A stretch of 64,000 nucleotides of DNA from a virus: IMG/VR virus record IMGVR_UViG_3300028394_000001, positions 106,521 through 170,520 of that record; one strand, written 5' to 3'. Below, one piece after another: positions 21,213 to 29,315 of this stretch. The notes under the pieces were generated by a model, which worked only from the letters and a program-made list of their open reading frames with translations, was not told the origin of the DNA and did not search any database. The translations under genes were made by a program, and so were the position numbers. Position 1 is the first letter of the stretch, and each line of letters begins with the position of its first letter.

Positions 21213-21800
21213 TTAACGGGTTCTCCAGCGAGTGAAAGCGAAAGTTACATTTAATTTGTGGTAACCATCATTTGACCAATCTAAATCTAGTTGGTTGACT
21301 GAAATTGGAAAAGCATCTAATAATTCACAGGTAAAAACTCTTTGACCGGAATTTGAAATTTGGTTAATTTTTATGTCACTAACATAATCTTTTTTATATC
21401 TAAAATCGTAAGAATCTACTGGATTAATCCAATTCATCCATTCATCAAATAATCTTTTTTCTTTTAGGCCAAATTCTTCGAAGCTCGGCAGATTTCGTTT
21501 CATGTTGGGAATGAGTCTAGAATCCTCTGTAATAATAAAAGTCATATCAACATCATTATATGTGGTGTGATATGCATGTTTTTCAGCCGGGTTAGATCCA
21601 AATTTTTGTTCTGTGGTTGCAAATGTTCTTCCTGGTATATTTGTAGATTCACATTTGAAATTTAATTTTAAATTATCTAACACAGAATCATTTTTTTGCA
21701 AATATGTACTAAATCCAACAGGAAGGATAATTCCAACATCAAAAAGTTTAGGTCTTGCGACATCTTTAATATTGTATAAAAAGTCGGTTATTGATGCCAT
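21213..21800 (-). CDS. Tail-tube-fold protein, gp54/gp19-like
   Basis: I place the start at 21800 (MASITDFLYNIKDVARPKLFDV), dropping 40 upstream residues that lie in the neighbouring gene. The 195-aa protein has the tube-fold hallmarks: an N-terminal ARPxLFxV strand, LNFKCESTNIPGRTFAT, an LFDEWMNWINP helix and a C-terminal beta strand (LNVTFAFTRW). Among T4 proteins gp54 (tube initiator) and gp19 (tube) share this fold; position in the hub operon favours gp54. Confidence 0.7.
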   Translation of the reverse strand: MASITDFLYNIKDVARPKLFDVGIILPVGFSTYLQKNDSVLDNLKLNFKCESTNIPGRTFATTEQKFGSNPAEKHAYHTTYNDVDMTFIITEDSRLIPNMKRNLPSFEEFGLKEKRLFDEWMNWINPVDSYDFRYKKDYVSDIKINQISNSGQRVFTCELLDAFPISVNQLDLDWSNDGYHKLNVTFAFTRWRTR

Positions 21801-21801
21801 T

Positions 21802-22425
21802 TTATTCTTCTTCCTGATTAAAGTGTGCCATATGGTCTTTGTAATGTTGCATAGAATCTTTCCACACTGTAGAGGTTCTAGCCCCCTTAAATTGTTGTAG
21901 AGGTAACATCGATGCCACATCCCATTCGTTTGGTTGAACCATTAGTAATTTAGACCTAAGGCGACCAAATAGGTATCTTTTTAACATTGGTTTGAACTCC
22001 GCATATCTCTTGGCAGAGTTTAGAATCTCATAGGATATACGCAGGCGTTTAATATCATCTTCTGGTGTCAGTTGTGCAAACTTCATCAATTTGGATAGAA
22101 ATAACATCCTGAACTTTACCGGCAGATAATGCAGGTTTAATCCTAGGAAACCATCACTATACTTCTCTAACACCAAAACTACCGGAAATTTATCCCAATA
22201 TGGTAAATCTGCCTTTGTTTTTGGATCATAGAAAAAACAATACATCATTCCTACTCTGAATTGATTAGCTTTTCTAAAAGTCTCACCCCTAATGGCCGCA
22301 GATATTTTATCTGGTCTTTTGATTTCGACAATCTTTTCTCTTAACCAAGCGATAGAATCCCTCGACATGGTCTTATGACCTGCCTGTTTCTTTTCTTCTG
22401 CCAATGTTGTTAATTTAGATTCCAT
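21802..22425 (-). CDS. Conserved T4-like structural-module protein, 207 aa
   Basis: This basic protein has blocks typical of a conserved myovirus family: MSRDSIAWLREKI, VGMMYCFFYDPKTKADLPYWDKFPVV (in part), FLGLNLHYLP, then a helical middle and PNEWDVASMLP. It lies between the gp4-like head-completion gene and the tube-like gene. T4 has gp2 (DNA end protector) beside gp4, so a gp2-like or DNA-packaging role is possible, but I cannot confirm it by sequence. Confidence 0.6.
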   Translation of the reverse strand: MESKLTTLAEEKKQAGHKTMSRDSIAWLREKIVEIKRPDKISAAIRGETFRKANQFRVGMMYCFFYDPKTKADLPYWDKFPVVLVLEKYSDGFLGLNLHYLPVKFRMLFLSKLMKFAQLTPEDDIKRLRISYEILNSAKRYAEFKPMLKRYLFGRLRSKLLMVQPNEWDVASMLPLQQFKGARTSTVWKDSMQHYKDHMAHFNQEEE

Positions 22426-22436
22426 GTACTATTTAG

Positions 22437-22871
22437 TTAGAGGCCTAAATGGTCTTCCGTTATCACCATAAATTCCCAACCTCGATCCAGTGCATATTCT
22501 GTTGCGGCTTTCCATTTAGCTTGATTTACACCCCATGTCATAACTTCTTGAATGTACTGCTTTGTGACCTTTTTCTTTTTTTCAGGTTCAATAGATTGTT
22601 TTTTTGGTTTAACTTCAATGATAATCGTCTTTAGTTTATTATCTTTTGTCTTAGATTTAACTATGAAATCCGGAAAATACCTGTGTTTTCTGCCATCCAC
22701 CGGTGATATATAAGGGATAATAAGTTCTTCTGAAGCCCATGAGACAATATTTGGGTTTGAATCTAACCAATACATCACCTTACACTCCCAAGAAGAGCGA
22801 TAAATAATATTGGTGTAATCACCCACATACTTCTGTGGATATTTGGGGATAAATTTGCCTGAGTATGCCAT
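22437..22871 (-). CDS. gp4: gp4(50)-like head completion protein, nuclease-like
   Basis: This 144-aa protein starts MAYSGKFIPKYPQKYVGD and has RSSWECKVMYWLDSNPNIVSWASEE (in part), a YFPDFIVKS strand and IIEVKPKKQ. The D...ExK arrangement (Asp in FPDF, Glu-Val-Lys) is that of PD-(D/E)XK endonucleases and matches the T4 head completion family. It ends KAATEYALDRGWEF, also typical. It is required to finish filled heads for tail joining. It is divergent from gp48, with the late promoter overlapping its start codon. Confidence 0.88.
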   Translation of the reverse strand: MAYSGKFIPKYPQKYVGDYTNIIYRSSWECKVMYWLDSNPNIVSWASEELIIPYISPVDGRKHRYFPDFIVKSKTKDNKLKTIIIEVKPKKQSIEPEKKKKVTKQYIQEVMTWGVNQAKWKAATEYALDRGWEFMVITEDHLGL

Positions 22872-22876
22872 AAATA
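22869..22876 (+). promoter_or_regulatory. Late promoter (CATAAATA) for the baseplate operon
   Basis: CATAAATA lies 27 nt upstream of the gp48 ATG at 22904, in the divergent gap between the leftward and rightward structural operons, and overlaps the start codon of the leftward gp4-like gene. Confidence 0.6.
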
Positions 22877-22903
22877 GTATGTATATTCTTTTTAGGAAAA
22901 TAA

Positions 22904-23971
22904 ATGGCAGAAGTAATTATAGCGCCGGCATCGACACCAAGCACTAAAGGTAGTGGTCCATTGGCCGTTTTAAAAGACGCTAACGGGAGAGGCGGCGCCA
23001 AAACAATCAATTATCCATTAAAGTTGGGTGATAAAAATTTAAACCATTATGTGATATTTTTTATTAAAGACATTGCATCACAAGATTTCGATAAAAAATT
23101 ACAAGCACAAATTAGTTCAGCTTCAAATGCTTACAATAACATCACTAGAGAAGCTCAATTGAAAGAAACAGAAATACCAGATCCAATGACATTAGGCCAA
23201 AGTGATTTTGGTACATCTATTCGAGCTGTAACTGAAAACTTGTCAATACAGCACAACAGACAAGAAGCTAAAGCATATATCGGTTTATATATGCCAGATT
23301 CTTTGAAAGATTCCTATCAATCCGACTATGCTTCAATTAGTATAAGGGATGAATTGGGTTCAACATTGGGTGCAATAAGAACAGCCGCGTCAGTAGCTGA
23401 TACAATTAAAACATCAGGTGAACCCTTTGCTCAAGCCATAGCATCCGATCCAGCAGCCATAAAATTTACAATTGATACTTTTGTTAACGCTCTGGGTGGT
23501 GGAGGTGGAATAGGTGAAGCTTTATTGCAAGCTCAAGGATATACATCGAATCCACAATTACAGATGATTTATAGGGGATCACATTTTAGACAATTTTCTT
23601 TGGAATTTTTATTTACACCCACATCAGCTCCCGAAGCGGAAGTAGTAAGGGAAATTATATATTTGTTCAAATTTTTTGCAGCACCTACATTAAGTGTAGG
23701 TCAAAAAGCAAAAGGTGCTATGTTTTTAACTCCACCCAGTCTTTTTGAAATTAAATTCATGAATGGTAAGTATGAAAACATAAATCTGCCAAAATATACA
23801 GATTGTGTGTTAGAAGATGTTTCTGTGGATTATGCACCTAATGGTTTTGCTGCACATAGTGATGGTGCTCCAGTACAAACACATCTAACATTGACATTCC
23901 AAGAGGTTGAAATATTAGATAGAGATAGATTGACATCTGGTTTTGAAGGCAAAGATGGGGGATTAAGATAA
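22904..23971 (+). CDS. gp48: gp48-like baseplate tail-tube cap
   Basis: This 355-aa protein has an unstructured N terminus, the LNHYVIFFIKD strand near residues 46-56, a middle insertion, and a C-terminal tube-fold half with QMIYRGSHFRQFSLEFLFTPTS, VREIIYLFKFFAAP and a final LTLTFQEVEILDR strand. This is the typical T4 gp48 layout. It caps the baseplate hub and nucleates the tail tube together with gp54. It is first in the rightward operon after a late promoter and overlaps gp53 by one base. Confidence 0.85.
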   Translation: MAEVIIAPASTPSTKGSGPLAVLKDANGRGGAKTINYPLKLGDKNLNHYVIFFIKDIASQDFDKKLQAQISSASNAYNNITREAQLKETEIPDPMTLGQSDFGTSIRAVTENLSIQHNRQEAKAYIGLYMPDSLKDSYQSDYASISIRDELGSTLGAIRTAASVADTIKTSGEPFAQAIASDPAAIKFTIDTFVNALGGGGGIGEALLQAQGYTSNPQLQMIYRGSHFRQFSLEFLFTPTSAPEAEVVREIIYLFKFFAAPTLSVGQKAKGAMFLTPPSLFEIKFMNGKYENINLPKYTDCVLEDVSVDYAPNGFAAHSDGAPVQTHLTLTFQEVEILDRDRLTSGFEGKDGGLR

Positions 23972-24630
23972 TGAACTATTTTGAAACTTTACCTAAAGTA
24001 ACAACCATTGATTATAATGGAAATAATATATTAATGACAAATCTGATGGTTAGGTCTGAAATCCTACCTAGTTTATTGAAAAATCCTTTGTTATTTTATT
24101 CTTATGATATACAAGATGGTGATTCACCTGAAATAATTGCAACCAAATACTATGATAATCCTTATCGTTATTGGATTGTTCTGTTTGCAAATCAAATGAT
24201 TGACCCACAATGGGATTGGCCGATGAATTCTAGTGTATTCGGTAGTTATATTAAAAATAAATATACTTCAGATTGTGCGACATTTTATAATGTTTCAGAA
24301 AGTTCAGTAACTTCTGCTCAAATTTTATCATATACACAAGGCCAGATAAAATATTATGTTAAATCAATTTCAACCCTAGACAATAGCACAAACAAAAAAA
24401 ATATATTGAATTACCGAATTGATTTCGATGAATATCAATCCACTCAAGAGAATACTATAGTAAAAACTTTTACAACTGGTGCTCAGGTAACACAAACGGT
24501 TAGTAAGTATACAGAATCATATTATGATTATGAAATGAATTTAAATGAGTCTCGAAGGTCAATTTATTTGGTGAACGCAATATATGTTTCAGAATTTGAA
24601 TTGCAGTTTTATAATTTAATGAAGATGTGA
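23971..24630 (+). CDS. gp53: gp53-like baseplate wedge protein
   Basis: In this 219-aa protein the central LysM-like segment GDSPEIIATKYYDNPYRYWIVLFAN (in part, residues ~51-72) and QWDWPM are hallmarks of gp53, which bridges wedges to the hub. N-terminal FETLP and L..NPLLFYSYDI are also typical. ATG 23971 overlaps the gp48 stop, and the next gene starts 2 nt after its stop. Confidence 0.88.
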   Translation: MNYFETLPKVTTIDYNGNNILMTNLMVRSEILPSLLKNPLLFYSYDIQDGDSPEIIATKYYDNPYRYWIVLFANQMIDPQWDWPMNSSVFGSYIKNKYTSDCATFYNVSESSVTSAQILSYTQGQIKYYVKSISTLDNSTNKKNILNYRIDFDEYQSTQENTIVKTFTTGAQVTQTVSKYTESYYDYEMNLNESRRSIYLVNAIYVSEFELQFYNLMKM

Positions 24631-24631
24631 T

Positions 24632-25990
24632 ATGGCAACAGGTATAAAATATTCAGGTGATTTTAAATTAATTAGTGTAATTGTCCATTCGGCGGCAGGC
24701 GATGTTGATTTATCTTTCAATGTTAAAGAAATCTCTTATAATGAAGACCTGTTTAATAACACAACGTCTGGTTATGTAATGATTGAAGATTCTATGGGAT
24801 ATATTAATAAACTTAGTTTGTCCGGCAATGAATTTATGTATTTACATATTGGTAAAGATAATAACACCACAAATATCATTAAAAAGAGTTTTCGCATCTT
24901 CACAATAAAGAAAAGAGAACCGTTAATTGATGGAAATACAGAAACGTATTCAATTTACTTTTGTTCTGAAGAACTATTTCTTTCCGAACAATACAAAATA
25001 AGTAAATCATATAAAAATTCAGACATTACCACAAATATAAAAGACATATTAAAAACATATTTGAAGGTGCCGGCCAATAGAATGGCGCAAATAGATAAAA
25101 CATATGGTGTTTACGATTTCATAATTCCATTCTTAAAACCTTTTGATGCTATCAATTGGTTGTCTTCATATGCAAGACCTGGTGCCTTTGGTTCCACTAC
25201 TATGGTTGGAGCTGATATGTTGTTCTATGAAAATAAATTTGGATATAATTTTAGGTCTTTGCAGAATTTATATGAACAAAGTCCAATGAGGGAGTATAGT
25301 TATTCTCCTAAAAATATGGACATTACAGACATGGCTAATAACCTAACGAATGCTCTTTCATATGAGATAATGGACTCTTTCGATACATTGGCTGGAGTTA
25401 ATCAAGGTATTTTTGCAAATCGTTTATTGTCTCTTGATCCTTTATTGAGAAGATATAAAGTAACAGATTTTAATTATGCTAGTTACAGCAATAAAGTTGA
25501 AAAATTAAACTCTTGGCCAATAACAAATAATTATAAGAATCGTATGGGTGACAACTTATATGAAACCCCGGAAGCAGCTTTCAAGATGGCTTTCTCAAAT
25601 TCAAACCAAAACGATTCTGCTCTCATTAAAAATAGTCCAGGTTCAGTTGCACATGACATATTTGCAGAGACCTACATACCAAATAGAACCGCACAAATAC
25701 CTTTGGCAAATTATAATAGAATGAAAATTTCAGTTTGGGGTGATCCTGCATTGACTGTTGGCACTGTCATTAAGTTCAATTTACTTTCAAAAGATCCAGT
25801 TGAAGAAAAAAAAGGTCTTGATGATTTTTATTCTGGTAATTATTTGGTTACCGCGGTAAGACACATATTAAATCCTCCATTTCAATATAGAACTATTTTG
25901 GAAATATGCAAAGAAAGTGTTCCTACACCATATGCTGATCCAAAAAATGATAAAGTTGGTTGGAGTAATGCGGTTAAAGGAGTTATATAA
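24632..25990 (+). CDS. gp27: gp27-like baseplate hub protein
   Basis: This 452-aa protein begins with a beta domain (SGDFKLISVIVHS...FNVKEISYNEDLF), followed by ISKSYKNSDITTNIKDIL and FIIPFLKPFDAINWLSSYA, the characteristic signature of T4 gp27 and related hub proteins. The C-terminal part ends with the VTAVRHILNPPFQYRTILEI strand. It forms the trimeric torus at the base of the tube that holds the gp5 spike. Overlaps the gp5-like gene by one base. Confidence 0.85.
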   Translation: MATGIKYSGDFKLISVIVHSAAGDVDLSFNVKEISYNEDLFNNTTSGYVMIEDSMGYINKLSLSGNEFMYLHIGKDNNTTNIIKKSFRIFTIKKREPLIDGNTETYSIYFCSEELFLSEQYKISKSYKNSDITTNIKDILKTYLKVPANRMAQIDKTYGVYDFIIPFLKPFDAINWLSSYARPGAFGSTTMVGADMLFYENKFGYNFRSLQNLYEQSPMREYSYSPKNMDITDMANNLTNALSYEIMDSFDTLAGVNQGIFANRLLSLDPLLRRYKVTDFNYASYSNKVEKLNSWPITNNYKNRMGDNLYETPEAAFKMAFSNSNQNDSALIKNSPGSVAHDIFAETYIPNRTAQIPLANYNRMKISVWGDPALTVGTVIKFNLLSKDPVEEKKGLDDFYSGNYLVTAVRHILNPPFQYRTILEICKESVPTPYADPKNDKVGWSNAVKGVI

Positions 25991-26319
25991 TGTCTAAGAT
26001 GACTAGTAATTTTGCAGGTTTGAATGGATTCGTTTGGTGGGTAGGTGTTATTAAAGACCGAACCGACCCATTAGGTCTTGGAAGATGTAGGGTTAGAATA
26101 TTTGGTTGGCATACAGATAATGTTACCTTGATACCAGATGACCATTTACCTTGGGCCACGCCGATGAACGCCATAAATGCTTCAAAAACATTTGGTGTAC
26201 CTGAACTTAATGATTGGGTTGTTGGTTTCTTTTTGGATGGTGAGAGTGGCCAATACCCTGTAATGATGGGTGTTATGCCGGGAATAACACCAGAACAAAA
26301 AGCTGGATATTCAACTTAA
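25990..26319 (+). CDS. gp5-like OB-fold protein without lysozyme or needle
   Basis: This 109-aa protein has WVGVIKDRTDPLGLGRCRVRIFG, PWATPM, GVPELNDWVVGFFLDGESGQYPVMMG (in part) and the G(V)MPGI end. These match the N-terminal OB domain of T4 gp5, which docks on gp27. T4 gp5 continues into lysozyme and a beta-helical needle; here the protein stops after the OB fold, and the needle is in a separate gene (27220). A lysozyme-like domain is found instead in the 978-aa minus-strand protein. Confidence 0.85.
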   Translation: MSKMTSNFAGLNGFVWWVGVIKDRTDPLGLGRCRVRIFGWHTDNVTLIPDDHLPWATPMNAINASKTFGVPELNDWVVGFFLDGESGQYPVMMGVMPGITPEQKAGYST

Positions 26320-26330
26320 TAGGAGGAAGT

Positions 26331-27206
26331 ATGGCGATTCAAGCTCAATTTGCGTTAGATTATGTCAACAGTGCTCCTGGATCATATGATCCTGTTACTA
26401 GAACAATTAATGCACCAATACAAGCTGAATGGAAATGGGGAGGAGAGTTTTTAACTAAAGGAGTTCAAACTACTCCAGGTATTGCTAGAGGTGCGTTACT
26501 AAACACAGGTGTTTATATCACCAATAGTCAAGTCGCCCACGTTTGTGATTTCACATTTAATTTGAATACAGACTTTTCACTTACAGCTTTGATTCCAAAT
26601 TTAGGTCTAATAACAGGTGCAATTAAGAATGGTAAAAATGCAGCTGCTAATATCATGCGAGCCGCAATCGCTCAACTAAACAGAATATTTAGAATTGCAA
26701 TTGATGCCATTTTAGGTGCATTAAATTTTGATGCAACAGGAACATTATCATTTGCATTTTCTGCACTAAAAAACATAGCAAGAAAAATTAACGAGAAACT
26801 GGAAGAAGCCGCTCAAATTATAGCCGACATTGCAATGGTCTATTTTCTTATTGAAGAATTGAAACAAATTGAAGAATGGATTAATTCACTTGAGGGTAGA
26901 GTAAAGCAAATATTATTAAATTGTTTATTCAATTTTCAACAAGTAGGAGAATCCGTTTCAAATCAATTTAAAACTAGTTTAGCGGCCGCACAAGCTGCTG
27001 CAACAGTTAATTTAGAAACTGAAGAACAAGCACCACAAGCAAATACAAAAGAAGTAGAAAAATTTATCGAAAGTTTGGTTTATGAACCTGCCAATTTAGA
27101 TACTGCTCAGGTAACGGGACAAATTGACGCGAATGTTGCTGAGTCTCAAGTTGCCACAGCAGATGTTAGTTTTGCTGATAAAATAGATAATTCAGAAAGT
27201 GTATGA
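26331..27206 (+). CDS. Hypothetical baseplate-operon protein, 291 aa
   Basis: A strong AGGAGG precedes ATG 26331. The protein has a ~95-residue N-terminal beta-like part, a long Ala-rich helical region (residues ~100-225, including ARKINEKLEEAAQIIADIAM) and an acidic C terminus. It sits between the gp5 OB-fold gene and the needle gene, suggesting a hub-associated or assembly role. No family recognised. Confidence 0.65.
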   Translation: MAIQAQFALDYVNSAPGSYDPVTRTINAPIQAEWKWGGEFLTKGVQTTPGIARGALLNTGVYITNSQVAHVCDFTFNLNTDFSLTALIPNLGLITGAIKNGKNAAANIMRAAIAQLNRIFRIAIDAILGALNFDATGTLSFAFSALKNIARKINEKLEEAAQIIADIAMVYFLIEELKQIEEWINSLEGRVKQILLNCLFNFQQVGESVSNQFKTSLAAAQAAATVNLETEEQAPQANTKEVEKFIESLVYEPANLDTAQVTGQIDANVAESQVATADVSFADKIDNSESV

Positions 27207-27219
27207 GGAATAATTTATA

Positions 27220-28074
27220 ATGACAATACAAAAACCAGAATTTGTTCGACTGTGGAATGAACCTTTTTCTCCCGCTGACCTAGAGAATGGAACTCCACCC
27301 ATTTACCCATTTAACAATGCAACATCAACACCTAGTGGTCATGCATTTGAGTTGGATGACACTCCAACAAGAGAAAGAATCAGATTACAACATCGTACAG
27401 GTACATTTATCGAAATGCATCCTAATGGTGATGAGGTTCATAAGGTATACGGTGATGGTTATGAGATTACAATCAAAGATAAAAACATACTGATTGGCGC
27501 ATCAGGTAAAGGAAATTTAACTGTAGAAATCAAAGGTGATGTATACATGAACGTACATGGTAATTACATTCATAATGTTGGAGGTGACTATGAACTTTCT
27601 GTAAAAGGACATTATACAACAGCAGTCGAAGGCCAAATCAGTACAAATTCAAAAGGTAAACAAGTTATTTCATCAGCTGGTCGTCTTGAATTAAATACAG
27701 GAGAAGGTGTTATTCCTGGCCAAGGAGGTTATATCAATATTAATGGTGATTTGGCGGTACGCGGTGAATTTGTTGCTGATAAAATAACATCGACCGGTAG
27801 AATCGATTCCGCACTTGGAATAACCAGTCAAAAAATTGGTTTTTCAACTCCATTTGGTGGTTTAGCTGTCGGTTTAGCGTACCCAATTCCATTGTCTATC
27901 AATTGTACAGGTCCGATTAATTCACAAACTATGGTCTCTGCGCCATACATAACATCATCTTTATCATCTACGATGTTAGGATTAGATACAATCAATGGTA
28001 ATTTGCGTAATATGCAATTCCATATTGCACCAAACGGCGCAACAAGTCCACCAATACCATCTGAAATAGCTTAA
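27220..28074 (+). CDS. gp5 C-terminal/needle-like beta-helix protein
   Basis: In this 284-aa protein residues ~40-85 (GHAFELDDTPTRERIRLQH..GTFIEMHPNGDEVHKVYGDGYEI, in part) and the following GDVYMNVHGNYIHNVGGDYEL are the repeat pattern of VgrG/gp5 needle domains, a trimeric beta-helix that punctures the outer membrane. The C-terminal ~90 residues are Ser/Thr/Gly-rich. It is split from its OB-fold partner by one gene. Confidence 0.8.
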   Translation: MTIQKPEFVRLWNEPFSPADLENGTPPIYPFNNATSTPSGHAFELDDTPTRERIRLQHRTGTFIEMHPNGDEVHKVYGDGYEITIKDKNILIGASGKGNLTVEIKGDVYMNVHGNYIHNVGGDYELSVKGHYTTAVEGQISTNSKGKQVISSAGRLELNTGEGVIPGQGGYININGDLAVRGEFVADKITSTGRIDSALGITSQKIGFSTPFGGLAVGLAYPIPLSINCTGPINSQTMVSAPYITSSLSSTMLGLDTINGNLRNMQFHIAPNGATSPPIPSEIA

Positions 28075-28084
28075 GGATTATATT

Positions 28085-28906
28085 ATGAGTATTTACGGAA
28101 GACTAGGGTTTAATTCATCAGACCCAACCACAAATGCAACAATTACAAATTACAGTAGTGCTGTTGCCAATAATGTTGCTTTGATGCCACCACTATTAAA
28201 AAAATGGCAAACTCAAGATATTGGAGATTCGAATGTTGGTGGTTATTTTGTTAATCCGGTTGCAGCCGTGACCGCAACAATATCTTCTACTATGAATTCC
28301 ATTAATAGTGCAACTATTGGTGTTAATGTACAATCAACCATTTCAGGTACAGTAACACAAGCTTTGCGAGATTTAGGTAATAGTGCGGCTTCATGTGTAT
28401 CGACTGCTGCAAATTATTTGTATGTGACAAATAGAGAATCTAATGTTGTTGATCCAGGTACTGATACAACAACAGTTCACTATAAAATGGCCATGGGCTA
28501 TGGAAAAATTCTATCTTACTTAACATATCAATCCGATGGGGTGCAAAACAATTCTCCAATTATGGGTAATTTTACCAGTATAACTTTAGGTAATACATTA
28601 AGTACCCTGAGTAGTTCACTGTCCTCACAACAAACTGCACTTTCATCTAGTATAACAATGGGTTCACCCAATACATCCTCTTTCTCTTTAGCACAAACAC
28701 AAGCTCTACAAACTACTGTCAGTTCAATTAATACTTTAATGACCACTTATCCTGCACAAGATAATGCTTTTTTTACAAATTCTAAAGCGGTAATAAGTGA
28801 CTATTCGACCGTTTCTCCTCTAGGTGAATTGGGATCCGCAGAAAAAACACTGGTCAATAACTATATTGGAACCGAGAAGTTAAAAACCAGAATAAACTCC
28901 CAATAA
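28085..28906 (+). CDS. Hypothetical baseplate-operon protein, 273 aa
   Basis: This Ser/Thr/Asn-rich protein begins MSIYGRLGFNSSDPTT and has long low-complexity helices around residues 60-110 and 165-220 (SSSLSSQQTALSSS). It has no cysteine cluster or catalytic motif. It lies between needle and gp25 genes, so it is probably a virion or assembly component specific to marine T4-like phages. Confidence 0.65.
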   Translation: MSIYGRLGFNSSDPTTNATITNYSSAVANNVALMPPLLKKWQTQDIGDSNVGGYFVNPVAAVTATISSTMNSINSATIGVNVQSTISGTVTQALRDLGNSAASCVSTAANYLYVTNRESNVVDPGTDTTTVHYKMAMGYGKILSYLTYQSDGVQNNSPIMGNFTSITLGNTLSTLSSSLSSQQTALSSSITMGSPNTSSFSLAQTQALQTTVSSINTLMTTYPAQDNAFFTNSKAVISDYSTVSPLGELGSAEKTLVNNYIGTEKLKTRINSQ

Positions 28907-28922
28907 GAGTAATAAATAGAAG

Positions 28923-29315
28923 ATGGCAACATTAAAGAAATTATATTCAGATTTAGACCTCACATTCAAACGTGTGCCAGGTACGAATGATGTTGCGCTC
29001 CGTTATGATGAAAATGCCGTAATAGCCTCAATTAGAAATCTGTTGTTGACTAATTTTTACGAGAGGCCTTTTCAACCAGATGTTGGTTCCAATTTAACCC
29101 AATTACTGTTTGAACCAGCAACAGCAATTACCGCATCAATTTTAGATATGGAAATAAGAAATACCATTAAAAATTATGAACCAAGGGTTGCGATTAATGA
29201 ATTGACAGTAACACTTAATGAAGATGGAAATGCATTTTCAGTATATTTGAGTTTTTATGTTGGAAACAATTCAGTACCAACGGCAGTTAACCTAATTCTT
29301 CAAAGGTCCAGATAA
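28923..29315 (+). CDS. gp25: gp25-like baseplate wedge protein
   Basis: In this 130-aa protein DLDLTFKRVPGTNDVALRYDENAV (in part), the LLLTNFYERPFQPDVGSNL block and EPRVAINEL with a C-terminal strand match gp25, the sheath-initiating wedge protein conserved across contractile systems. The EPR motif (residues ~88-90) is the core element of the family. It overlaps gp6 by one base. Confidence 0.9.
   Translation: MATLKKLYSDLDLTFKRVPGTNDVALRYDENAVIASIRNLLLTNFYERPFQPDVGSNLTQLLFEPATAITASILDMEIRNTIKNYEPRVAINELTVTLNEDGNAFSVYLSFYVGNNSVPTAVNLILQRSR

Noticed and set aside
25990-26319. Truncated, broken gp5 pseudogene
   Set aside because: The OB fold is intact, has its own start and stop, overlaps gp27 cleanly, and the needle part has its own gene, so a functional split is more likely.
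28911-28918. AATAAATA immediately upstream of gp25 as a late promoter
   Set aside because: It ends only 4 nt before the ATG at 28923, so a transcript from it would start at or inside the start codon. A chance match in an AT-rich gap is more likely.
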